A stretch of DNA of 64,000 nucleotides, from positions 1,426,001 to 1,490,000 of the forward strand of contig OY756141.1 in the NCBI GenBank assembly GCA_963576785.1. Reading direction: 5' to 3'. Shown here one piece after another: positions 41,811 to 51,825 of the stretch (position 1 is its first letter; each line of letters opens with the position of its first letter). Origin of the DNA: Chlorophyllum brunneum (Eukaryota; Basidiomycota; Agaricomycetes; Agaricales; Agaricaceae). The position numbers were made by a program, and so were the translations under genes. The notes under the pieces are model-generated. The model made no database searches and was not told the DNA's origin. It was given only the letters and a program-made list of their open reading frames with translations.

Positions 41811-42458
41811 AGTTTTTATGACTGGTTTTGACTTTTCGATGGTCAGCATCGACAGTAGTGGCTGGGAAGACGAGTCTCACCTTTAATGATGGTCGGTTAA
41901 AGAAACCGTCGCACCGCCAAGAACGCTCATTTTTGATCAACTAGTTTCAAACTCCGATATGCGCACTGTTCATTTCCATATTAGTCAAGCTGGTCAAGCC
42001 CTTCCCGTTTCCGCCTCGGGTGCTGCACGGACTCTGTCATTCCAGAACTTTAGAATAATGACTCCTTTTTGAAACGGCTCGTGCATATTCTGAGTTGTTA
42101 CTTCAGTTGGATGAATGGGCTCCGTCCCCGTTCAAGGCTGACAGGGATCGTGGGAATATCTTCGTACCGCCACCATCTCCTATGCTGAAACCCGACTCTG
42201 GAGTGCTTGCTTCATCAGTACTTAGTATCGAGTCTTCGAGCCGCGCTGGGTTCAGGGCCTGGGATCCATGGAGGTACTTGCTCTAAGGTCCGATATTCTG
42301 ATACAGTACAACACAGAGACGGAATCATAGCAGACTTCGACACGATCGTCACATAGGCTAAGGTAAAGATACATTATGTACTCCTTCATCCTCGCGTGAA
42401 ATATGCTTTTGCGCCATGTGTGGCTAGCTCTGTTTTGGCCTGGATGAGTAGAAGTCAG

Positions 42459-43760
42459 TCAATTAGGCATTAATGGGATACTTCCCAAGAAGGCGGTGAT
42501 AATACTGGCCTTTTCCATCGTATGCCCTGCGGCGGTGTGGTGTTTATATATCTGGAGAGCAGATAATTGTCAGGAAGACTGGTTTGTTGAAACAATTAGA
42601 CAAAAAATCATTTGCCTGGTGATAGTAGAAAGCGTTGCCAACGCCCTGGATCGTCCAACCAACAGTAGCGATAGTGCCAAGGATGGCGGCAACCCAAAGA
42701 TGGGCGGTATACATATGAATAGTCTGGATCAGGCCAGCTGAACCAGTACTAGAACGAAGGTATGGGTAAGCGAAGTCCTTCTACCTCGGACTTAAAATGG
42801 TGGGCGGATGAATATACGCACCTAGGTACACCTATAATCCTGTGTGGCGAGAGTGAGGACTAGTCAAGAGAACTGCTTGGATGACGTGCTTACATGTAGG
42901 CACTGAAGAGAAGATGGAACCCCCCAAAGAAGAAGTATAGGTCTGGATAGAGAGAGAGAGATATTGAATCGAAGTGCGGGTTCTAGTCGGCTGGCTTACA
43001 GTAATAGAGGGACTGCTCCTGTAATCAATCCTAAGTCAGCAAACGATCTTAGCTTCTTGAGTATGTTTCACTCGCCTTCATATAGCCATTATAGATGGGT
43101 CTGAATTCGAGGTTAAGCGAGACCGAGACGAGAAGGGAGGGGTCGCGTACCGGTACCAGAGGAGGAAGGAGGCGACTGATATGATGAACACATAGCTGGG
43201 TGGGTGAATCAAAGCTTAAGCGAGGGGTGAGTGTGAATGGATTAATTTACCCTATGCTGGCACCCAAATCACTGCCACCAGTCCCCGTGTTCCCGAAAAA
43301 GACGAAGAGACATGCGACGAAGTTCACAATCAGTGTGCCCAAGAGGACCAGCCATAGCTGATACAATCGCGTGATGAGTGACCGTGAAGCTTCGGGGATC
43401 TCGTCTTTAATGGAGTGGAAAATGAGGGGGTAAACTGGGAGAAACGGAAGGGTGGGGTTGGTACTATGAATGTTGCGTCATGGGATTGTTTACTCACAGA
43501 ATGGCCAATTATTCCTGCCATGCTTGCGGATATGTTCGGCCTTCTGATTCAGCTCAGCCTCTCTTCTCTCCAACTCTGCCTCCCTGTGCTGGAGGTCTTC
43601 GAGCCGTGCTGAATGTGCGGTCGCCTGGTGCTGCGGCGGATCGTCGAACGGGTTGGTGTCGAGCGAGTGAGATGAGGCAAACGGGTTTTCGTTATAATTG
43701 CCTGGTGGACGTGTTGAGGATACGGTTACAAATGAGAATTAGGCCATGGAACGTACTCAT
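42459..43760 (-). CDS. Secretory carrier membrane protein (SCAMP)
   Basis: Four-span membrane protein of Golgi, trans-Golgi and endosomal recycling vesicles. The first coding exon is 4 nt (ATGA at 43760-43757), spliced to GCAATTAT at 43701 to give MSNYNENPFASSHSLDTNPFDDP with NPF repeats used for EH-domain binding. A coiled coil follows (RLEDLQHREAELERREAELNQKAEHIRKHG), then NNWPFFYPLIFHSIKDEIPEASRSL, the SCAMP signature. Membrane segments are LYQLWLVLLGTLIVNFVACLFVFF, an FIISVASFLLWYRPIYNGY segment, and a pair ending TAHLWVAAILGTIATVGWTIQGVGNAFYYH. The C-terminal exon around 42520-42459 (HTMEKASIITAFLG) is the least certain part. Diverges from the RlpA-like gene. Confidence 0.85.
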
Positions 43761-44232
43761 GGGTCGTCGTAATAAGGTAGCACTGGTCGCCACAGACAAG
43801 CACACCGTCGAACACAGGTGTGGGGGGCTATGCGGGATTTGCCGGTATTTGGACGGAGAGAGCAAGGCCAAACAAGGGGTCAGGGTTATGGGAACTGAAT
43901 CGAGACGGCTCGAGCTTCTGCGGGCACGAGATGCCTGAGCCCTCCGGGGGCCTGGTGCAGCGCCGAGGATTCGCTCGGAACTGTTGAGAGAGGCAGCTTT
44001 GTTGGGTCAAGTACCACGGAAAGGCCGATAGAAGACAGGAGAGGTGATGCAGGCACCGGGGATTGGAGCTGGGTGGGTGCGATTCGCAGCCAATCGTGCA
44101 GGGGTGAGCGCGCAAGGCCGGCGTGGCACTCGACCGGTCCGCAGAACATGGGCTGTGTGGCTCAGTGTGACCGTGGCTGAGCCATGAATGTCTGCAGCTA
44201 TTAATAGCACAACGCTCGGCGTGACGGCTGGA

Positions 44233-44238
44233 TATAAA
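44233..44238 (+). promoter_or_regulatory. TATA box of secreted RlpA-like gene
   Basis: TATAAA lies about 65 bp upstream of the donor of a likely leader intron, followed by pyrimidine-rich sequence (CTCCTTCTCTTCT) typical of transcription starts in strongly expressed basidiomycete genes. Confidence 0.55.
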
Positions 44239-44297
44239 ACTTCAAAATTGCTAGCGCGTGTTCACTTGGATCTCATTTCACTCCTTCTCTTCTGAAA

Positions 44298-44349
44298 GTA
44301 AGTGCTCATTTCCTCGTGCTTTCCCTCGTATCTCATCTTCACCCATCAG
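44298..44349 (+). other. Probable 5'UTR intron of secreted RlpA-like gene
   Basis: GTAAGT at 44298 and ACCCATCAG ending at 44349 enclose 52 nt, the typical intron length here. It precedes the start codon by about 100 nt. Inferred from splice signals. Confidence 0.5.
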
Positions 44350-44452
44350 AATTCACTTATCTTTTCCTTAAATAAGGACCCACACTCTCCTTCCCCACCA
44401 GTCTTTTGAGCCTTGGTCTTACTCCTTACCTGCTACACAAACACCCTCGACC

Positions 44453-45534
44453 ATGTTCAGCATCCTTCCTTTCTCCCTTCTTACCCTCGCTGCCTCTTCC
44501 GTCACCGCTCTCGTCGTCCCTCGCGGGCCTGACGCGCCTCCCAACTGGCCAGCCTCCTTCGAGGTACACTGCTCCCTCCTAAATCAGCTTGGCATTGCCT
44601 TGACCCGTCATTTTGTTGCAGAAATACTCGAGGTATCATCACCGCTATCTTGATATTGGCTGCTACATGAAGCACGATGACCCCGCTTTCTTTGATCGTT
44701 GCTGTCATCCTCTTCAGGTAGGTGTCTTGTCTCGAGACATGTTATTGTTCTAATTCGAAACAACCAGAGGGGTTCCGAACCAGACCCTACCTGCGCGTCT
44801 TCGTCTCCCAGTGATGGCGAAGACAATGGTGATGATGACTGCGAGGACGACGATATGAGTGCCACAACTACAACGACCCTGACACCGGCAACGACTCCCG
44901 CCTCGACCCCGTATAACGATCCTACCGCAGGAGCTAAAGCTGCGACCTCGGGCAGTGCCGTAAACATCAATGTCGGCGCTGATGCCAATAGTGACACCCA
45001 TACTGGTGGATTGTACGTGATTTCCTCGAACTTGATTGGTCTAGACATGACCTATTATCATGAACAGCGCAACTTTCTACTACCAAGGTGGTAACGCGGG
45101 AGCGTGCGGACAGTACCACGGTGACTACGACCTTATCGCTGCTATGGGTCAGTTTACTCCTCTTTGTACACTACTAGATGCTCACCTGTGCATTGTATTA
45201 AACAGACTACCGCCGCTATGGAGACACCAGCCGGAAATCGGCACTCTGTGGCAAACGTGTTGAAATCACTAATACCAAGAACCACAAGGTGTGTGTTATA
45301 CTCATATAATTTATACCAACATTGACAACTTGTCTTGTCCCCTACAGAAAGTTACTGTCACTATTGCCGACGCATGTCCTACATGCAAGAATAATAATTC
45401 CATTGATCTTTCCGTTGGCGCCTTCAAAAGAATTGCCACCGAGGAGGATGGCATGGTTCCCAGTACGTTACGACATACTCTCCGGTAGCCAGGGGTACTA
45501 ACCGTGATCTTTAGTCTCCTGGAAGTACGTCTAG
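44453..45534 (+). CDS. Secreted RlpA-like double-psi beta-barrel protein with N-terminal Cys motif
   Basis: MFSILPFSLLTLAASSVTAL is a clear signal peptide, followed by VVPRG (possible Kex2-like processing context). Exon 2 codes KYSRYHHRYLDIGCYMKHDD and FFDRCCHPL, a compact Cys-containing segment. Exon 3 is an acidic and Thr-rich linker (DDDCEDDD, SATTTTTLTPATTPASTP). The C-terminal domain ATFYYQGGNAGACGQYHGDYDLIAAM, KRVEITN, VTVTIADACPTCKNNNSIDLS and GAFKRIATEEDGMVPISWKYV is an RlpA-like/expansin-type double-psi beta-barrel with the conserved Asp of ADxCPxC. Such proteins act in the fungal wall or in plant interaction, often without known enzymatic activity. The last intron is in codon P|I, ending with TAG at 45532. 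Confidence 0.86.
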
Positions 45535-46101
45535 ACACCAACAAACGCATTTCATACTCGCCGAATCACTTTCCCGGTTTCATTTCCTCATTCCCCTATC
45601 TTATTTGGCTGTTCTCCACTCTCCCTCCATGGGGCTGGTTCTTTGCGACTTGATGTCGATGGGCGGCATGGGATTTAATCAATCATGGCCAATGAGGCTA
45701 TCGACACTGGGTGACGGTAGAACTCCTGGTGACCAGTTTTGATATCTCTTGAGTAGTCTGTCCATTTCTGTGTATATCAGGAACTTGATGCTACTTGGGG
45801 TTCTGATATTACTTTTGCTACGTGTTATTGCATTTTATACGGTTTTCAGTCTCATAGAAGATAGTTATCGAATGTGCTATAGTCAACTGTGTACAAGATC
45901 GCAGGTCAAATATCAGAGCTTTTTACTTTCGTCGGCTGGATAAGATGGACTTTGGACGTGACCATTAGCAACCTCGAAACATCAGCGTCACAGAACAGGT
46001 GAGGCAATTCAGGGTTATGAACTCTATGTGAATCCCCTCCCTGCTTTAACCTCAAGCATTATCGACATTCACGCGCAGACAACGAAACTCAATAGACGGA
46101 C
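45535..46101. other. Intergenic, RlpA-like 3' flank and COQ11-like promoter
   Basis: About 570 bp. A hydrophobic 64-codon open frame at 45749-45943 has no splice partners or known relatives. No repeats seen. Confidence 0.45.
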
Positions 46102-48470
46102 ATGAACCCTGCGCTACAACGCATCCTCGTTGTGGGAGGAAATGGATTCATTGGTACGCGTCTTGCCTAGCTCGCCATCGAAGAAATTCGTTGGTTCTGA
46201 CTCCTTCGTAGGTTCTGCCGTATGCAAAGTAGCTGTAGCACGCGGAATCCAGGTCACCAGTGTCAGGTCAGTCTGTGAAATTTCTCCCCATCATCGCGAT
46301 AGGTTTTCACAACAGTATGTGTCGTGACGATGCACTTCACCTGGTGCCCGCTTCTAGCTCATCTGGACGACCATACCGTACAGCAAAGGGGCATACACCA
46401 GCATGGGCGAACAAGGTTGTTACGAAATCTCCCTCTCTATTTTTCCTACCTTCTTTCCCTCTAGCGTTACTATCTCTCTTCTTCGGATTTCCCAAGCCGA
46501 CAGCTGGGCGCATGTTGCTGTTTGCCGCGTCTTCGCTGGTCTTCGACGCTCATGCAACTCCCACCTTCCATTCTGTCATTCTATTTCCATTAAGCATGAT
46601 GGCCATAAAAGCCTCCCATCTCGAATCCCGCTACCCCATTCAGCTCTTGTGCAATTCATTTCTCTCTGGGCGCGTGTTGGTCGTAATCCTGGCCTTGTGT
46701 GCTACGACCGTTGTTGGACTTTTGTCGAAGGCCTACGGCATGTTCTTACATTTTCCAGCGACGCTTTAATGCTTTGCGCCGCTGCGATGGGCAGTGACTC
46801 GGCATGTATGACATTCATGCATTCATGGACGTTCATTTAGATTATATGAACGCATGACGGTGAGCGGTGGCTTCATACGTATGGTGTTCCGGGGAACAGT
46901 CTGTAACCAACAATCTGAGCAAGGCCACTATACCCCTTGACTACTCACATTGAGTGTCTGTTCATCCGCACCTTCTGCCTCTTCACTCTTCCCCGAAGGA
47001 TATAGTACTAACTAAATTGGATACTTTATTTCTAGGTGGACTGGCAAAAAGGCGATGCACTCCACCCCGAGAGTTTTGCGCATCTTTTTGCGGGAGTGTC
47101 GGGCGTGGTGCATACTTTAGGCACCCTTCTCGAAGATGCAGACGGAGCGTATAAACGTGCTATCAGGTCAGGGGATGTTCCTGGATTACTTGGGAGTTTC
47201 CTAAAAAATGTTCTTACCGGTGGGAATGGAGGAAATCCACTTGAGAAGCATCAGAGACAGCTTGGGGTGGGGAGGGTGAGGGGTACCTATGAGGTTATGA
47301 ATCGAGATACTGGTGAGCCTTTCGTTTCTCCTTTCGTTGCATCGTTTTGCGTGCCCTCTATCCTCTGTCTGTCCTCCTTCCTTTTTTCTTGAGGCTTGAC
47401 GTGTGGTGGTATACGCGTTACTGGCGACTTTAATCACCGCTCGCCCTTTCTGTGCTCTCCTCGGGTTTTATGGGCACCCTTCGACTTGCGATTCTCATTG
47501 TCCGAATGCGTTCGTGGTGCTCACGAGCTTGACCTAACTGTGCTTATACAGCATTGCGAGTTTGTGAGGCATTCATATCCTCAACACCTTCCAGTAGCGT
47601 TGCTGGAAATGTACCACGACCCTTCGTATACATTTCTGCAGAAGACATCTTTCGTCCCGTGATCCCGGCTCGATACATTGAAACGAAATGGGAGGCAGAG
47701 AGGGGCATTGAAGCGATGATGGCTAACGCCACTGACTATCGAGGCGTATACATTCGCCCAAGTGCGTGTTTTACTATTTCCTCCTTGTCCTAACAATGTG
47801 TTCTGACTGTGATCCCATTCTGTACTCTACTTTGGTCCTGGGATTATACTTGTGGTTCTGCGGCTCGCTCACATTTGATATTACTTTTCCTTGTCAACGT
47901 GTCCGGCATGTGTCGGTGGTTCGTTGTGCAAACTTGACGTTGAAATCTGCCTTGCCGCTCTATGGTTCTGCAGGTCTAGTTTACCACGCCCATCAACGCC
48001 CTCTTACGACACCGGCAGCAGCCTTGCTCGACCTGTCTGCGACGCTTCATGCCAAAGTACCTCGAGCTCTCCCAACACCATCGGGCGTTCTCCGATCACT
48101 CGGTACTCTATCCCCCCAGAGTGTAGGGGAGCAGGAGCAGACAAAGTCATCAGGAGCCAACAGTACAGTGGCGGCGACGGGACCAGGAAAAGGAGACTCG
48201 GACCTAAAAGCATCACGGAGCTCGCGAACACCAGGATCGCCGAGTGGTTTAGGGGTTGTGGGAGTGCCTTCAGTATTGGAATCTATAGCTAACGCACTGG
48301 AGATCCCACCGATTCATGTGGACCATGTTGCGGATGCGATTATGGTCACTTTGGATTCTGAGAATGGGATCCGAGGTGCGGTCGGAGTCAGATGCATGCG
48401 AAAACTGATCGGATGGCCGGAGAGCGAGGGTGTAGATACTAAGCAGGTTGGAGTCCGGTCTGGACTGTGA
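46102..48470 (+). CDS. Coq11-like atypical short-chain dehydrogenase (mitochondrial)
   Basis: Six exons join to 382 aa: 46102-46153, 46212-46266, 46358-46415, 47036-47312, 47552-47761, 47974-48470. The Rossmann nucleotide-binding motif ILVVGGNGFIGSAVC (GxxGxxG) is at the N-terminus, then GVVHTLGTLLED, PLEKHQRQLG, YEVMNRDTALRVCEAF, FVYISAEDIFRPVIPARYIETKWEAE and GVYIRPSLVYH. This order matches yeast Coq11 (YLR290C), a NDUFA9-like SDR of the coenzyme Q synthesis complex. The YIETKxEAE stretch replaces the classical YxxxK. A Ser/Thr/Gly-rich insertion (48120-48260) is specific to this protein. Introns 3, 4 and 5 measure 620, 239 and 212 nt, far longer than others in the window; intron 3 still has a perfect TACTAAC branch point. 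Confidence 0.87.
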
Positions 48471-49171
48471 CACTGCGGAATCTTCGGCCTTGCTTATGAT
48501 TTATTCATTGGGTGTGATATCTACATACAGGCTGACATCCGAGTCACTCGCTTAGATATCAACGGTACTACTAATATCAGGAGTGGGTAATCATACGTAT
48601 GTCATGGAGGTCTATCTAGAGTGATTCTCCCTAGACTCTGGTGTCAGATTCGATATCGGGTTCCGTCACTGGTACTTATGTTATCGAGTAAGAACGCAAG
48701 TGCGCATGCGGCGGAGAGCGGAGGTCCGCGTAGTCAAACGGTACGGCTGCCTGTGAAAACGGCTCACAAACTTTCTCAACCACCAGGGTCGGGGCTTGCA
48801 GGGAACAGCTTGATCCCTCTTGTCAGCTCCAGCCGTTATCGCGCCAAACCATCTCGTCGGCAAAATCCCTGGCGTCGGTAGTGGGTCCCATATTTCTAAG
48901 ACCCTATCTCCCCACCCCTCTCCCGTCTCCTTCCCCTCCAGCACACACACCTAATTATCGCACCACTTGGGGAGCTCAGGTACTCGGGTCAAAACCGAGT
49001 AGGCTTAGTCCCAAATTTGTATTCATTTCGTGCTTATCACGGCCGGTGGACAGACCTCGGCATAAACATAAAACGTCGCTGCTTTTTGCGTCGTCCGATC
49101 CCGATCTCTCCCTGGTTTTCACTCTCCTCTTCCTCCTCCCCTTCATAGACATTTCGTCTGGCCTTGTGATC
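48471..49171. other. Intergenic upstream of mitochondrial adenylate kinase
   Basis: About 700 bp between two co-directional genes. A pyrimidine-rich stretch at 48900-48960 and CT-rich sequence at 49100-49145 fit a basidiomycete promoter. No gene recognised. Confidence 0.5.
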
Positions 49172-50454
49172 ATGCAGAGCACAGCGGCCAACACCCTTAC
49201 TACAGCTGCTCGGCGTTCAACGGCAACAATCCCAGCGTCTGCGACAGCCAGTTTTCGCATTAACACCACCAGCACGCCCGTCACGCGACGCAACTTCAGC
49301 GCCTCCTCATCCACCCAGAAAGCCTTTTTCCTCGATACCCTTCGTAAGAATCACACCCCACCCACGAGAACGCACACAATCAGCGGGAGTATCGGTAGCC
49401 ATGTTAGCAGCGCATCGGACGAGCTCGAGAAACCTACACGGTTTCTTCGAATGATCATGTTCGGCAAGCCTGGTGCTGGTAAGGGCACATTGGCACAACG
49501 TTTAGTGAAGAAGTATGATCTGGTTGCGGTGTCCACGGGTGATCTGCTACGCCAACACATCGCCGAACGGACCGATATCGGACGGCAGGCGGAGGTCATC
49601 GTTGCGAGGGGTGGCTTGATACCTGATCAGATTGTGCTCAAAGTCGTCACGAGCAAGTTAGATGGTTTGAGAAATAAGGTGTGTATAGAACACTGTTGTC
49701 TTTGAATGTTCTACTAATGACCTCGTTCACCCCAAGAATTGGATTTTAGATGGTTTCCCTAGGACTCTTGGACAAGGCGAACTCCTAGATGCACACTTAA
49801 AGTGGGTACATGGTAACAGATACCCAGGTCTTCGTATGCTTAACCAACTACTTCCGATGAACAGCAAGCATAATACGCCGCTCACCCTTGTCGTGAATGT
49901 TGATGTCCCCGACGACGTAATACTCAAGCGGATCTCTGACCGATGGGTCCATCTTTCATCAGGCCGCGTCTATAATATGTCCTACAATCCCCCCAAGGTG
50001 GCCGGAATGGACGATGTAACTGGAGAACCTCTAGCCAAACGTCCAGATGACAATCCCGTATGTATTTGTGGTACTCCATTCCTGCTTTCCCTGAGTAAAA
50101 TCCTTGTAGGAAACATTCGCACGCCGTCTGGAAGCCTTCTATGAAGCAACGTCCCCCCTCCTCGATTACTACGACACCCAAGCCAAGGGCCAACGGGAAT
50201 CTATCCGCAAGGGTCTCCAGCACCCGCACCAGGTTTCTTTCCACCGGCCCCACAAACTCAAGCTAGCCACACTCGCTGGAGCCACATCTGATGAGAATTG
50301 GCCACAGCTCGATGAGCTAGTCAGACAATACCCTGCCCTTGGGAAGCGGGCAGAAGTTCTCCGTATGAGGCATAGCCTCAGCGACGCTATTGTCGCCAGT
50401 GGTCTGGCTGCTGCGAATGCTTACCGCACCAGTGAGACACAGACGGCTCGGTAG
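49172..50454 (+). CDS. ADK2: Adenylate kinase family, probably mitochondrial GTP:AMP phosphotransferase (AK3/ADK2)
   Basis: Exons 49172-49678, 49737-50057 and 50110-50454 give 390 aa. A Ser/Thr/Arg-rich N-terminus of about 90 residues (TAARRST... VTRRNFSASSS) looks like a mitochondrial presequence, longer than usual. The kinase has the P-loop MFGKPGAGKGT, VSTGDLLRQH, NWILDGFPRTLGQGE and a LID region SGRVYNMSYNPPK.....DVTGEPLAKRPDDNPETFARR that lacks zinc cysteines, as in AK3. It recycles AMP at the expense of GTP or ATP in the matrix. The C-terminal extension beyond about residue 300 (QLDELVRQYPALGKRAEVLR) is unusual for the family. An alternative 26-nt splice at 49803 was rejected because it introduces a stop. 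Confidence 0.9.
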
Positions 50455-50657
50455 ATATGACTGACCGTGATCCTGTTTGGCTTGTCACTCTATTGCTACG
50501 TCCCTCACGCAAAGCGCCTCACCGCACAAAAAAAAACAGGACTAGCATTGAATAGTCAACTTGTTCGATCTTTGTTTAATACGGCCTCTGTGGTCCCATT
50601 GTGACCATGTTGTATACCTCCTGTCCCTACTGCGAATGAATCCAGTTCGAATTGGTC

Positions 50658-51739
50658 CTATCGTAGAGCATACCTGGAGAGTACGAACGTTAGTATATGA
50701 ACAGATTGAATGGCCTGAGTGACACACATCTTCACTGTATATAATCCGTGTGGGAGGCCCTCCTGGGTCTTTTCTTGCACTAGGGTGAGTTCAGCTGCCC
50801 CAAACAGTATTTTCCATGCCTTGTCCGATCTGGGCAACTTTCAGTGTGCATTATTGCCGAGCCTTTGCAAAGGAAATCTGACCTCGTTAAACTAGAATCT
50901 TCTTCGTCAAAAGTTACGACTGCCTGGTCATCCATATCCGAACAACAATTTTCCTTAACCACAATTACACTATTGCCATCTTCTTTGTCCCTCAACGCAG
51001 TTTTACACCGCTTGAAGAAATTGATTAAGTCTTCATTGGACAAGTGTCCCAAGCACCACTGACACCAAATCACATCAAACCCCATGCCGATATCATCTTG
51101 TGGCCTGTTCGGCTCGTAACCTATCCGATCTAAAAATTCCACGCGGTGCGGATTAAGAGGATCGAATTCCTGTAGTGTTCCTTGCAAAAATGTCACACTC
51201 TTCGTCCGATCTGCGATTCCTCTCCAGCGAAGACGTTCAGGCGTCGACGGATCGAGACTCGCGCGTCCGCAAGCAAGAGCTTCTTGGACGAAAGATGTTA
51301 CGGGTTCCAGGAGGACCACATCATCTACTAGATGTAGGAGGGTATCGCATGTTACGCGGCCGATGCCTGCACCAACGTCAAGTGCTCGGATACGCTTTGG
51401 CCGGGAAGTGGGTTCGAGATCATTGGAGCTGCGATTGGAGTCCAAGGGTTTGAACGCCGATGGGACGGTAGATAGGGCCGGGTGGAGGTGGAGGAGGAAA
51501 AGACGGGATCCGAGGGACTCGACGCGTGGAAGGGACTGGGATATCGGCGGTTTGTCAATAGGGCCAAGGAGGGAGGTACGGCGTAATTACCCCAGTGCCG
51601 AATCCGCCTGGAATACGGATAAGCAATGTGCCATTGTGCAGTGATGGTACGGACCGAGAACACCATCATATGTCGCTGGCTGTGTTTCCCAGTACCTAAT
51701 CCCGTTCTCAACAACAGGCGTGTCACTACTGCTGGCCAT
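50658..51739 (-). CDS. TAE1: Alpha-N-terminal protein methyltransferase (NTMT1/Tae1 family)
   Basis: Methylates the free amino group of proteins that start X-Pro-Lys after Met removal, such as some ribosomal proteins. Start MASSSDTPVVENGIRYWETQPATYDGVLG at 51739; exons are joined to give GGFGTGSLPRVESLGSRLFL, then motif I ALDVGAGIGRVTC, motif II VVLLEPV, FDVIWCQWCLGHLSNEDLINFFKRC and VIVVKENCCS. After an intron, SDKAWKILFGAAELTLVQEKTQEGLPHGLYTVKM is followed by the tiny last exon completing MYALR, with TAG at 50660-50658. Two Ser/Asp-rich insertions are seen relative to human NTMT1. It shares an 86-bp divergent promoter with CSM3. Confidence 0.92.
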
Positions 51740-51813
51740 GAGAGCTATAGCGCTTCTGTCACGTGGTAGCATCCCATTAGCACACCGCGTCACGCGCCAA
51801 ACACATCACAATA

Positions 51814-51819
51814 ACGCGT
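51814..51819. promoter_or_regulatory. MluI cell-cycle box (MCB), CSM3 promoter
   Basis: Perfect ACGCGT, six bases before the CSM3 start codon within the 86-bp NTMT/CSM3 divergent promoter, with an ACGCGC near-match about 22 bp further upstream. The extreme closeness to the ATG means that either the leader is very short or this copy is transcribed. Role inferred. Confidence 0.4.
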
Positions 51820-51825
51820 ACTTTA

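Larger units (their letters stand above)
41649..42458. other. Intergenic between PAB1 promoter and SCAMP 3' end
   Basis: About 810 bp upstream of PAB1. It contains the probable PAB1 leader intron and TATA element. A plus-strand open frame of 63 codons at 42095-42286 (starting MLLQLDEWAPSPFKADRDRG) has protein-like composition but no recognised relatives and no clear splice partners, so it is left unannotated. Confidence 0.45.
43761..44452. other. Divergent promoter region, SCAMP and RlpA-like gene
   Basis: About 690 bp between two divergent starts. On the right side it holds a TATA box (44233-44238) and a likely leader intron (44298-44349) for the secreted protein. The rest shows open frames of no known family. 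Confidence 0.55.

Noticed and set aside
49803..49829. Small intron in the adenylate kinase exon 2 (GTGGGT...CCCAG)
   Set aside because: Removing 26 nt shifts the frame into a stop a few codons later; reading through gives an open, family-like sequence.
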